Shown here: one piece after another, positions 12,101 through 24,100 of the stretch | Layout: every line of letters begins with the position of its first letter | Position numbering within the stretch: the first letter of the stretch is position 1 | Assembly: GCA_022605955.1 (NCBI GenBank) | Contig: JAKCOZ010000010.1 | Location: forward strand, 2,604,001 to 2,668,000 | Source of the DNA: Rallus limicola | Taxonomy: Eukaryota > Chordata > Aves > Gruiformes > Rallidae | Direction: 5' to 3' | Length of the DNA stretch: 64,000 nt | Translations under genes and position numbers: made by a program | Notes under the pieces: generated by a model | The model's input: only the letters and a program-made list of their open reading frames with translations | What the model was told of the DNA's origin: nothing | Database searches by the model: none

Positions 12101-15100
12101 TCTGAGTTAATGAAACCTGCACTTAACCAGTTGCTGGAGGCCTTAACCAGCTGCTGGAGAGCCAAGGGGATAAAGAACTGCACATACTCCGTTTGCCACA
12201 CATTGAAACCTGGGCAGCATTCCTCACTAAAGACTATTCAGATTTTTGTCTGTAAAAAATAACTTGGGTTATTTTATAATCAAGTAATGGAACTAACAGT
12301 TCCAACATTATTTTTTTAAATGCTTTCAGCAAAGAGTTGCACATTTGCACATGAGTGTGATTGGAGCTTTTTTAATTGAGAGCTGTTACCTGCCCTATAC
12401 TTGAAAAATAGATCATTACTGCATTTTAAATGCATCAGTATTTCAAAATAAGTTGCAAACATTGATTTTTGACCTCTTGCTTCCCTTTATATTAAAGAGA
12501 GGTTCCAGTAACAGAGCAAAAGTTTCTGAGTGCAGCAGGATCTTACGAGTTTAGTAGTAGATCCCTGGAGTTACCGTATTTTTTAGAACATCGTAGTGTG
12601 TAGGGCAGTTGATATAATATTTATATGAGCTTGCTTTGACAAGGATGGTTCTTTCCATCACGTTTATGGACTTTAGTAGTCCATACCTTCATCTGGGATG
12701 GGAAATAGTTGTAGCTTGTAGGATATTCCTGTGAACTAGAGTGGCTTGGACCAGGAATTATCTCAAACACAAGCAACAAACAGTACACCTGTTTCAAACA
12801 TCAGGGCAAAAGAAGAAAGGTATTTTATTTAACAGTCATCTGCAGGAGAAGGTGTGATTTGAAGCTGAAGGATGGGATCAGTTGTTCATTGTCATGTCAA
12901 CCTAGATTTATTACAAGTAAAATTAGCTGGGATAGTTCTCACCTCAGAGTCCCTTAGTTCAGGTTTCCAACTGTTAGTTTTTTTATTGAATGTTGTAGTT
13001 TTATATTCTGAAGTCTTTCACTCTTACTAGCTTAAAGAATTGTTAGCATTCTTAAATAAAACTGAAAAACTTCTAAAACAGTAAAGTGGGATTATTTGCT
13101 TTGAGCACAACATTTGGATACTCTTGCAAACTTTGTGGGCAGTACCACAGTCTTCTCCAGCGAGTGTAGGCTCTTGTGAACAGCAACGAAACAGTAGGCT
13201 CTGCTTTATCTGAACAACTGCTGTTCTTTTAATTTGATTTTTGTCTCTTTTTTTGTTGGGTTTTTTTCTTTCCAGAGAGCTCTGCACTAAACTTTATAGC
13301 ACGAGCTGGGGCAATTCACAGAGCTGGCAAGAATTTGATCGCTTTTGTGAGTATAATGCAGTTGAAGTTTCCATGTTGACCTGTTTAGCAGATGTACGAG
13401 AACCTTGTCAGCTGGGCTGTAGAAATCTTACTTACTGCACTAATTTTAATAACAGGTAGGAGAGAGACACTGAATATTTTATAAAGGAATTCCTGTGCTT
13501 TGATTTTTAAATAAATAAAATGTTTTTTCAGGTTTATTTTGAGATTGTATATAGCTGTCTTTCTGCAAATATTTTTTTAAATTATTTTAAAACTAAGTCA
13601 TTTGTCTTTAGAATAAATTTTTGGAAATCATGTAACTATGGGCATAACAAAACTTGGAAGAATAAAAGTTAACCCATGAATTTATAAAATGTCCTCATGA
13701 ATAAGCAGCACATTCTTCTGTCTTATTGTATAGAGAAGTAAGCTGTGGTTACTGGAATGTTGTGTATTATAAAGTATATATTCTTGTTAAATTTACATGT
13801 TACTCTTTTTTCAAAATACCTTTTTTTGCAGAGATGTTTCTGTGGTTTTATACTCTCTAGGGTTAAATGCATGATTTAAAAGTGGCGTCTGTATTAGTAC
13901 TTGCAAGGTTACGAATTAAATAGTTTGAGATTCCTGCCTTCAACTACCTGAAGGGAGGATGTAGAGAGGTGGGTGATGGTCTCTTCAGCCAGGTGACAGG
14001 TGATAGGATGAGGGGAGATGGGCTCAAGCTGCACCAGGGCAGGTTCAGAGATATTAGGAAAAAATTCTTTACCAAAAGTTGTCAGGGCCTGGAACAGGCT
14101 GCCCAGGGAGGGGATTGAGTCACCTTCCATGGATGTGCTTAAAAAAAAGGGTAGATGAGGTACTTAGAGATATGGTTTAGCGTAGGGTGGGAACGGTTGG
14201 ACTTGATGATCTTAAAGGTCTTTTCCAACCTTGTGATTCTGTGATTCAAAAAACCATTCAAAATTTTGTTAGCTGTTAGAGGCCTCTGGTTTTTTTATTG
14301 AAATAGTCTGCATTGCTATGAGTGTTTTATGAGTGGTCAAATCACATGTGTGATAGATGCAACCTGGGCAAATATAAATGATAAATGAGCTTGCATTAGT
14401 GATTCACCAGGAAACTTTCACACTGATATTCAGGGTATCTCAGATATTTGCTTTTAAGTTATATTTCTTCAAGTAAGAAACAATTAAGTGATATTTGATC
14501 TAAGAAGTGTTAGGTGAGAAGGGGGTCTCAGCCTTTAGCCTTGAAGGGGTTATTTTCTTTAAAAACAGAATTCAGATTGATTTTGATCTTGCGTACCTGT
14601 GGTAGGGATTAATTTTATGCCACAAAAAGCAAGCCAGACCAAGGTTGTAGGATTCATATGGTGAAAGGTAAAATATATGTTTTCTTTTTCTTATACACAT
14701 GCCATACCTTAACTTCTTCTTTTAAGACCAACAGAACTTTTTAGGAGCTGCAATACTCAGTCAGACCAGGGAGCCATGAATGACATGAAGCTGTGGGAAA
14801 AAGGGAGTATTAAGATGCCATTTATAAATATCCCTGTGCTTGATATTAAAAAATGCCAACCAGAAATGTGGAAGGCAATTGCCTGCTCACTGCAGATTAA
14901 ACCTTGCCACAGCAAATCTAGAGGAAGTATTATCTGCAAGTAAGTACTGCGGGTGCGGGGGAAATAACAGCTTTGGGGTTCTGCTGAGGATTTTAATGAG
15001 AACTAAAAAGTCACTGTAAGATAGTGTTTGACTATGTTAGCAAAACATGGCAAGACAAACACAGAAGGAATATGAGCTTGCTTGTCATTGCTTGAATCTC

Positions 15101-18100
15101 CATCACTGTAAATGGAAGATGCTCGCCTGTTAATGAGATGGATGTACGTGCTTCTATTGTAAAGTTGTTTTGTTTGGGGGGGTTGGTTTTTGGTACTCTG
15201 TAGTGCCTACAAAAACTTTATTCTTTTTCATCTACTGGTGATTTTAAGCTGATAGAAACATGTGGGGAAAAAAAGGGGGTTCTGGGTTTTGGGGGCTTTT
15301 GTTTGGTTGATTTGGGTTTGTTGGGGTGTTTTTGTTTTGAGGGAAGTTGTTTGGGTTTGGTTTTTTTAAATAAAATTTTGCAAGTAGGTGAAGGGGTAGA
15401 AGACAGACCAGTTAATGGGTAGTGAGATAGAATTCAACCCATATTCTACATGAGTAAATCAAGGAAATGCTTGGTCTTGGAAGATGCATGTGCCATAGAA
15501 AATAAAGGTCACCACGCCCAAACTAGAAGAGGAGTAGTGTTAAGAAATAGTTCCTGACTTTGTGTCACAACTTCATTCTTCCCCTGTATGTTAAATGTAT
15601 GTATAAAAAGTATAAAAACACTGTTGTGAGGCAGAAGAAGAAAGTTGTAGTTTCAGGGAAGGAAACTATGTGGAAAGACCTTTTTTCTTCTAGCAGTGTT
15701 CATGAAGTTCTATTTCTTTCTTTATCTGAAGATCAGATTGTGTGGAAATACTGAAGAAATGTGGAGATCATAATAAATTCCCCGAAGGCCACTCAGCTGA
15801 AAGTATTTGTGAGCTTTTATCTCCAACAGATGACTTGGAGAACTGTATCCCTTTGGATACATACCTGAGTAAGTATCAACACACCTATGTAACAAACTAG
15901 AAGCCAAGATACTTTGAATGTATATCATTGCTTTTAATAACTTCCATTATTTGTTTTAAAAGCAATTGTCTTGAGATGTTTTGTTTAGCATGTTAGAGAA
16001 ATATGGATTTGTCAAATTGCCAGAGTTTGTTACATTTATTCCACCTGCTGTTGGGTGTATGTGGCAAGTTTGGTTTGGTAGCTGTACAGGAGGATGTGTG
16101 GGACTGCACCATGCCAGACACAGCCAGCTTGGCAGTGGCCCTGTTGTAGGCTGAAGCTGAGCCGTGTAGCACAGTTTGTGGTGTCTCTGTGGAAACATGT
16201 TTAAGAAAGGGCAAAAAGGGCCAGGCAGGTGGAGGAGAGGGGAATAGGAAGAGTGAGAAAGAGCAGAGGTAGCACCAGTGTCAGAGGAGCAGGAGGGGCA
16301 AGGGTTCTGTGATCCACAAGGCAGCCTGTGGAGAACCCCTTCCCACAGGAGGTGGGTACACCCTGAAGGAAGCAGCAGCCCATGGAAGGCACATGCACAG
16401 AAGAGGTGTGACAAGGAGTGCACGGCAGAAAGACGTGTACTGTCCACAGCTACCAACATACCCCCCTTCCCAGTCCCCCCTGCATCACTTGGGGCAGGAG
16501 CAGAGAAATTTGGAGTGAAGGTAGGCCTGTGAAAGGGAGAAAGGAAAAAGTTTCTTTAATGTTTGTCTCTCTGTCCCCATGACCTGAATCTGTAATTAGA
16601 CATTTGTTTTAACTGGCAATAAATTTCTCCCAAAGTCAAGTCGGTTTTGCCTGCAATCATAATTCTTATGCAGTCTCCCTGTTTTATCTTAACCCATGAG
16701 CTTTTCTGTTCCTGTTCTGTTTTTTGTCCACATCCCATTCAGGGTGGGAAGGACTGGCTGGGAGCTTAGCTGTTAGCCAGGGCTAACCCACCACACTTCT
16801 ATCTTTGGTATATCACACATTCAGTGCAAGCATAGTAATCTGTATCATGTAATAATCTGGCTTGTTGAATTTCAGTAATCTTTACATACTTGGAAATAGA
16901 CTAGTTAATCTTGGTAAAAATAACTCTGTCCCTCAAGGAGTCATCTCTCATGCCAAAAAAGGACTATAATAATAAAACCAATAACACCATTTATTTGGAG
17001 GACAAAAGCTGGATCATGCCTGGGAGGACTCATCTCAAATAAATGTCATTTAAACAACAGCACAACTTCTCAATGTACAAAACTGCACTTTTTCCTGATG
17101 CATTGTCATGGTTTTGCCCCAGCTGAGAGCTGGGCACCACGCAGCCGCTTGTTCTTTGGGGTGGGGTGGGAGGGTTGAATTGAGGGGGAGGGAGAAGAAA
17201 ACCCAAGGAACCAAAACCTCATGGGTTGGGATAAGGATAGTTTACTGAGATAGCAGAAAGACAGATATAACAGGGCTTTATAACAAAAGATATAAAACTG
17301 GTGATACGCGTTACTCACCCAACCGCACAGCTCAGGCCATACAGCCCAAAGCCATCCCAAAAAAACGGACCATCCCTAAAACCAGGTGTACTGGAGCTGC
17401 CTGCTCCTCCCCCTACCAGCCCCCCTTTTATGCTAAGTATGATGCAATTGGCATGGAATAGCCCCTTTGGCCAGTTCAGGTTGTGAACTGGCTATGTCCT
17501 CTCCCTTCTCAATAGCAGGGAAATTCCAACAACTGAAAAGTCGCTGACTACTTGGCAACAACTAGAAACATCAGTGTGTTATCAGCACTGCTCCCATCCT
17601 AACTCCCAAACATGGCATTCCACTGGCTGCTAGAAAATAAATTAGCTCTATCCTAGCTGAACCCAGGACATGCATAAACTCTGGTCTTCAACAGAATAAT
17701 CAAAACTCAAATTAACTCTTGGAGCAATAGAACATGAGTTCAGTAGGTATATGAAAGAATGAAATTTTTGTGATTCTGTTTTCTTTCTATCATGTCTTAT
17801 CCCTCAGTGTGGAACACAATTGTATTAGTAAAATTTTATCTTGATTCTAGATTTCATTTAAATGCATATGTTTACATTATTTTCCAAATCTGCTCTACCC
17901 TATTAATTCTGTACACTTGCACACTTCTTGCACACTTACTTCTGTAAGATTTAGACCTTTTTAGCTTTATATATAGGGTTTATCTGGTTTAGGCCTTTTT
18001 CCAAGTTAAATTTTTTATTTCTTTCTCACAATCCCAGGAACTTTAAAAACAGTAAAATTTTGGTTAGTAAGAGCTGCAACTGAAAACAAATAAATTGTTG

Positions 18101-21100
18101 CCAGAAAGACAATGTATGGAAGGTTAGAGTGTGGTTTTTTTCCTTCTAGCTGCTGCCTTTCCATGTTGTCTTCCCTTTCCTTAATCTTGTAACAGGCAAA
18201 CTTTACTAGTAAACTAAAAGGAAAATAAAACCCAAAGTTTATCAATTATAGCAAACTTGATTAAACATCGATTGTAATTTAATCCTCCAAATTGACAATT
18301 ATTTGCTATGGGACTTCTCTTAATTCAATGGCCAGATACTGTCAATTTGGGTTTTTTTCATATAGAGAATATTATTGGGGAAACAAGATAGAGGAAATGT
18401 ATTGGAGCAGAGGAAGTTCTGCACCAACATGCAGAAGAACTTTTTCACAGTGAGGAGGACAGAGCAGTGGCACAGGCTGCCCGGGGGGTTGTGGAGTCTC
18501 CTTCTCTGGAGATATTCAAGACCCATCTGGATGTCTCTCTGTGTCATATGTCCTAGGGAACCTGATTTGGCAGGGGGGGGTTGGACCCAATGATCTCTGT
18601 AGGTCCCTTCCAAACCCCTACAATTCTGTGATTCTGTGATTTTTGCTTGTGAATAATAATCTGGGTTGTCATTTCCAGGACTGAGGACTAAACTTCTGCA
18701 TTAAGTTAACTACCTTGTCATGTCAGCCTTCTACAAGTTGAGTTAAAAACATTAAAAAATATTTCTAATTTGTCAAAAATGTCATTTTACTGTATGTAAG
18801 AAATCTTTTGCTTTACTGAAGAAAAAAAAAACTCATAGAAGCTGTATATTCTGTTTTCAGGCCCAAGCTCTTTAGGTAACATTGTAGAAGATGTTACACA
18901 TCCATGTAATCCAAATCCATGCGCAGCTAACCAGTTATGTGAAGTAAACAGAAAAGGATGTCAGTCTGGAGAACTGTGTCTTCCATACCTGTGTGTACCA
19001 GGTAAGGGGTTTTCGACTTCAGTTTACCTAAATTTCACTGATACAGATATAAAAGTTTTAAGCTGACACTCAGAAAGAACTATTATTGCAAACACTTGTG
19101 TTTTCAAAACCTGTAGCCTACCTTCTAGCTCTTTTCACTTCTCAATGTTTTTCTATTTTTATTGTCCACTTCTAATAAGAAGATATATTACATATTTTCC
19201 TTCAGAGGAAATAAATCTGCATGTGTGGTCTCTGAGCAGCCTGCCTGCTATTTAAAATTACAACCATGCAATGCTGCAAATACAGTGCATCTCTCTTCTG
19301 CTGCAGGCACCATGACATTTATTGCCCTGTTTTCTATACTTTATTAGTCATATCCATATTATTTCCCTTACTGGTGAAAAAATGGACATTATGTCTTGCC
19401 TTGATATTAATGAAAATCAGGCTGCCAATCTTCAGGGAGGATATTTTGAGGGGCCTAAGAATCTGATCTAATGTAGGGTGCTGCATTGGCAGCAACTTCG
19501 ATGTTATATGAAAGTTGAAGATAGTTTCTTACATAAAATTGTCCCAAATCCTTTATAGTCCAGGTCAATTTCTCAAAATCTCTCCAGCAGCTCATGGATG
19601 ACTAGTTGTGGTCTAAATTAATACCCAAAATTTTTCTTAAGAGCTCACTGTTGTTGCTTCACTGGATTCAGAGTGCCCAGGTGTAAGGCTTGGGAAGGAG
19701 GTGACATGGCACATAATGTGTTTGACTCTCCTTTCTTCCTCTCTACTGCTTGAGCTTGCAGCACTGATGCAGAATCTCATCTCATGACAGATGGTGCTGC
19801 CAGTTTGTTGACTAGAAAAAAAGACAAAACCACAAGACAGATTAGCTCTGTGTCTCTCCCAAATCTGTACGAAGACTTCTAGTTTGGAGGAAAAAGACAC
19901 TGACTTTGGGAAACAGCACAAATGTGAATAAAGAATCTTGTGCTGTCTTGTCCTTCCACAAGACCCACGGTACCACCTCTCATTAGAGGTCATGTCTGGA
20001 GGTGCATGGGTACACACCTGACTGCATTTCTGCCACTGAGCAATACTTTTGATACAGGTGCACCTCACTAGAAAGGCATTCGTGGTCATTTGGGAATGTT
20101 TATAACATAGGTGTTGCCTAGCTTCTGCACCATGTGTACATGTGAGTTGGCTGGGGAGAGCACCACAGGTAGAACCAGTTTCAGCTATCTAACTTCGAAA
20201 TGGCAGGCTTGCCTGGTGTCGGTAACAAGGGCCAAATCTACAAAAGCAGGTGGGAGACCAACTTCTGCAGCCCTTTCATTGTTCTACATTAGACACCAGT
20301 AGTGCTTGCCATGATTTTTCCCCTTCCTGTAAAGCAAAAGGCATCATGTGGTGATGTGAGGCGTCAGCTGTGGTTCGTGAAGCGAAGGGGAAAGCTTGCG
20401 TTTGGTGATGGATTGCCTGCGTGTGATGAGAGCGAGGGGGGTGCTGATCTTTAAAGTGCATTGCATGAAGCAGCATCCTTTCCAAAGGGAGTGATAGATG
20501 GCTGTAACTGTCTCACATCAGTTCCCTGAGAGCCTTTTCTGTTCTGGCAGTCCTGGGACTCTTCAGCAGTTTTCTGGTGATTTTTAGCTACAAAAGAAGA
20601 CAGCTGGGTTTTGCTTCACTTGTACATGTGCTTTGTGAAGAAGAGCTTGGGCTCTTCTAAAAGTGAGGGTGGACTTCAGCTCATTATTTTTGTGAAGCAT
20701 TTGGGTATTGTTTTGTTTATGTTTCTATGAGCCTTACAAAATATTTTTGTTTTTCTGAAAACCTGGACATTATTACAATAGAGGTGGTATTGTCTTCATT
20801 TGCTGCAAAAGTCACTCAGAGCGATCTGAAAACAAGCTTACCCAGAGCTCTTTTTCCTCTAAAGGTTGGAGGTGACTTTTCTGTCTGAATTCAGTCTTTT
20901 TATTGGTTGAAAGTTTCAGAGGATTTATTGCAGTTCATCACTTCTAGGGTCATTTTCATAGACTCATAGAATTGTTTTGGTTGGGAAGAACCTTTAAGAT
21001 GATCAAGTCCAACTTTTAGCCTAGCACTGCCAAGTCTTAACCACTGAACCCCATGTATCTAAGTGCCACATCTACGTGTGTTTTCAACACCTGCAAGGTC

Positions 21101-24100
21101 GGTGAGTCAGTATGGGCACACACACTAAATTCTAAGAACAGAAAAACGCACCTGCTTCCCTGAGCAGCCTGTTTAAATGACTAATAACCCTTTGGATTAA
21201 ATAAAAAAGTTGAATCTTCTATTTATTATTGTTTACTTGCAATTTTTAAGTCCTTGCACTTTAAAAAAAAAAAACATATTTTCTTCTTTTGCATTTTATT
21301 AATGCAACTTTTCTGCTTTTTCTCCCTTCCCCTCCCTTCATATCTACCTGCAAGATTCTTTCAGTGTTTACATAAGAGGTAGAAGTAGGGAAGGGAGACA
21401 CGATAAAATATATGAGAGAGAAGAAATGACTGAGCTTTCCTTGTGAGACCCTTTAGTTCAGTTTGCATATTAGAAGAGTGAAGCATACGTGGTGGGTTTT
21501 TATATCACATTTCATACTACTACAGAACTGTGGAAAATGGAGATTACTTGAGAATTGTGGCATCACCAGTCTTTTTCTCTGAAGTGACCCTCTTACAGGT
21601 ACTTCAGAACACGGTCTCAAGCAAGTATCTTCTTTTTCTCCTACTTACTGCCTCCGTGAAATGAGTGAACTTGTCTAAATGGCAAGAGTAAGGCTGCTTT
21701 AGGAACACCTTAGCTTTTTCACAAATCAAAGGGTAGTATTTATTTTGGTAGTGGCACTTGCCAAAGTATTTACTAAATATGAGCTAAAATTTCTCACTAG
21801 GTTGCAAACTGGGAGAAGCCTCAGATTTTATTGTCCGTCAAGGTACGCTTATTCAGGTCCCATCCTCGGCTGGTGATGTTGGTTGTTACAAGATTTGCAC
21901 CTGTGGACACAGTGGATTGCTAGAGAACTGCTTGGAAATGCATTGTGTTGACCTCCAAAAATCATGCATCGTTGGAGGACAAAGAAAAAGTAAGTACTTC
22001 CATCTTTTTTGCAGCACCTGTTCCTTAACAATGAATTTTGAGGTACATGTGAACACCCAGAGGATCTGAATGCAGACTTCATCAGAAAATACAGAAGTTA
22101 ATGTTTGCATCCTTATATAGAATACTTGTTTAATTCTTATATACACTGGAGGGTTGCATTATTTAAATCACTATTGAACTGCATCTGTGTCAACCAGTGA
22201 GAGTCCTGTGTGAGGAGTGTTCCTAGTACATCATTTTTCAGCCAAAAGGTCACAGGCTTGCCCCACATCATCTGCACTTTATGGTACTTGATCATAGGCA
22301 GCTTTCTTTCAGTAGAAGAACTTGCTGGTGGGACCTCTGAGGATTGAGGTGGGAAGTAGCTGAGAGGAGCCACTAGGCAAGAGGGATGAAGTAACAACAG
22401 CAAAACAAATTGATCAGCTTTAAGTGTGCTGTAGTTCAGAGGTTTAAGCACAGCATGACTGACCATCTCCTGGATTACAAATTACTCTCCATCTACTTCG
22501 AACATCATTTGATATCCAGTGACCAGTAGAGGTGTCCAGGGAAGAGCATGAGAAAAGGCAGAGTCTGTAATCTTGCTTCTCATGAATATTCTACCAGATT
22601 CTGTTCTGTGCATCAAGACACACACCCCTTGAGCAGAGGGTAATTTCTCCTCTAGCCCCAAAAGGTTTAGGGGGGTTGGGGTTTTTTTTTCCTTCCATGG
22701 ATTTTAGTATGGGTTAGAAAAAAAAAGTCAGAAACTTTTTATCATGAGCTATAACTTCTGGAAAGAATTTCCAGGTGTTAAGGTATATGTGTCGTCTTGT
22801 TGGGGGTTTTTTTTGTGCAAGAGATTTCTTTCAATTTGAGCCTTGATTAGTTTGTTTCATCTTATTCCTCTTAGTTCATGAGATTCATCTTAGTTCTTGT
22901 ATTGAAAAAGCTGATAAATGCCTGTGACACATTTGCCTCTTCTTTCAGATCTCTGTTACATTCCTCTCAGCTTTCTGGGCTTTTCTCTAAGCCAGTTCCT
23001 ATTCAGTTAATCAGTTGTATGCTTTTTTATTGTATTTATTACCCTAATATGTACCTTTTTGTAGTTCCTACATTTTCTTTTGAAATGGAAACTGCAACTT
23101 CATGCATCATTCTCAGTCAGGTGCTCAGTCAAGTATATGTAATAGCAAAATTAGGTTCCTTGTTATCTTTTCTGGCTACTAATTCTGTTGAGGTCACACT
23201 TTTGCAGAGCTGCCTATTGTAACACCGTGATCCACTTGGTAAGTGGAAATGGTCAGCTCACAGCTCATTGTTTGAATTGTAGAGAATCACTTTATGTTCA
23301 TACAGTGACTTTCCTCTGCCTTCCTAGTTGCTCAGGGTGGTGAGATTTTCTTGCAGTACTTCATTATCTGGTCCTTTGTAGCTTAATGTTGTGGATAGAC
23401 TTTCTCATGTAAATGCTTGCATTTGTTTTTTGGATTGTATATAAATATGTTGAACAGAACAGACACTGAACAGATCATGGAGACCTCCATTTTCCATTTA
23501 TTCTGTTTCACAGTTATTTATCCATGTGAGTGCCTGTTTTTCCCATCTCTATTTTTTTTTATTGGAAGCCAATGTTACAGAGCTATTAAATGTCTGTTGA
23601 GTATTGAAGTATTGAAGACCTGGTGTTCTGTTATCCACATTCTCCTTCAGATAATCCTAAAAGATTTGGTTTGTGACTTGCACAGACACTGTGGTTCCTT
23701 TCCCCAGTGTATCATATCTAGTTATGTGTCCACTGATGAGATCTTTTCTACTGTTACCACATTTGTGGGCCACAGAATCAAGTCTTTACTATCCACAGAA
23801 GCCTTTTATTTTAAAAAGATACATAGTTCAGCCATAGGTCATATTTGCTTCTATTAGCAGGTTTTTCACACCTGACTTGATTTTTGAAGTTTTTTAGTGA
23901 ATGTTTCTGGTATTACAGTGCTTTGCGTTTGTCTCTCCAAGAGCTGCTTCTAAGGCAGGTTGTTGAGCATGTTGCCTGTAAGAAGGTATTCAGCTTAGAC
24001 TTTTATCTCCCTCTGCAGAGAACCAGGATGTAAGAAAGTCTTGTTCTACTTGGTTTTGTTGACTTATCTTCTGAGTGGTTCTTTGTGTATTGGTCAGACA

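Larger units (their letters stand above)
15869..18860 (+). other. RECK: RECK intron dense in repeats
   Basis: It contains, in order, a second-family LTR (16280-16797), solo LTR 4 (17104-17670, antisense) and a CR1 tail (18380-18641). Sequence between 17676 and 18379 looks unique. Confidence 0.7.

Noticed and set aside
15956..16459. 167-codon minus-strand frame
   Set aside because: It overlaps the second-family LTR fragment and is low-complexity, Pro/Ser/His-rich. No recognisable protein.
22878..23857. Two + frames of 114 and 146 codons
   Set aside because: Hydrophobic, T-rich translations typical of AT-rich intron. No family likeness and no splice structure.
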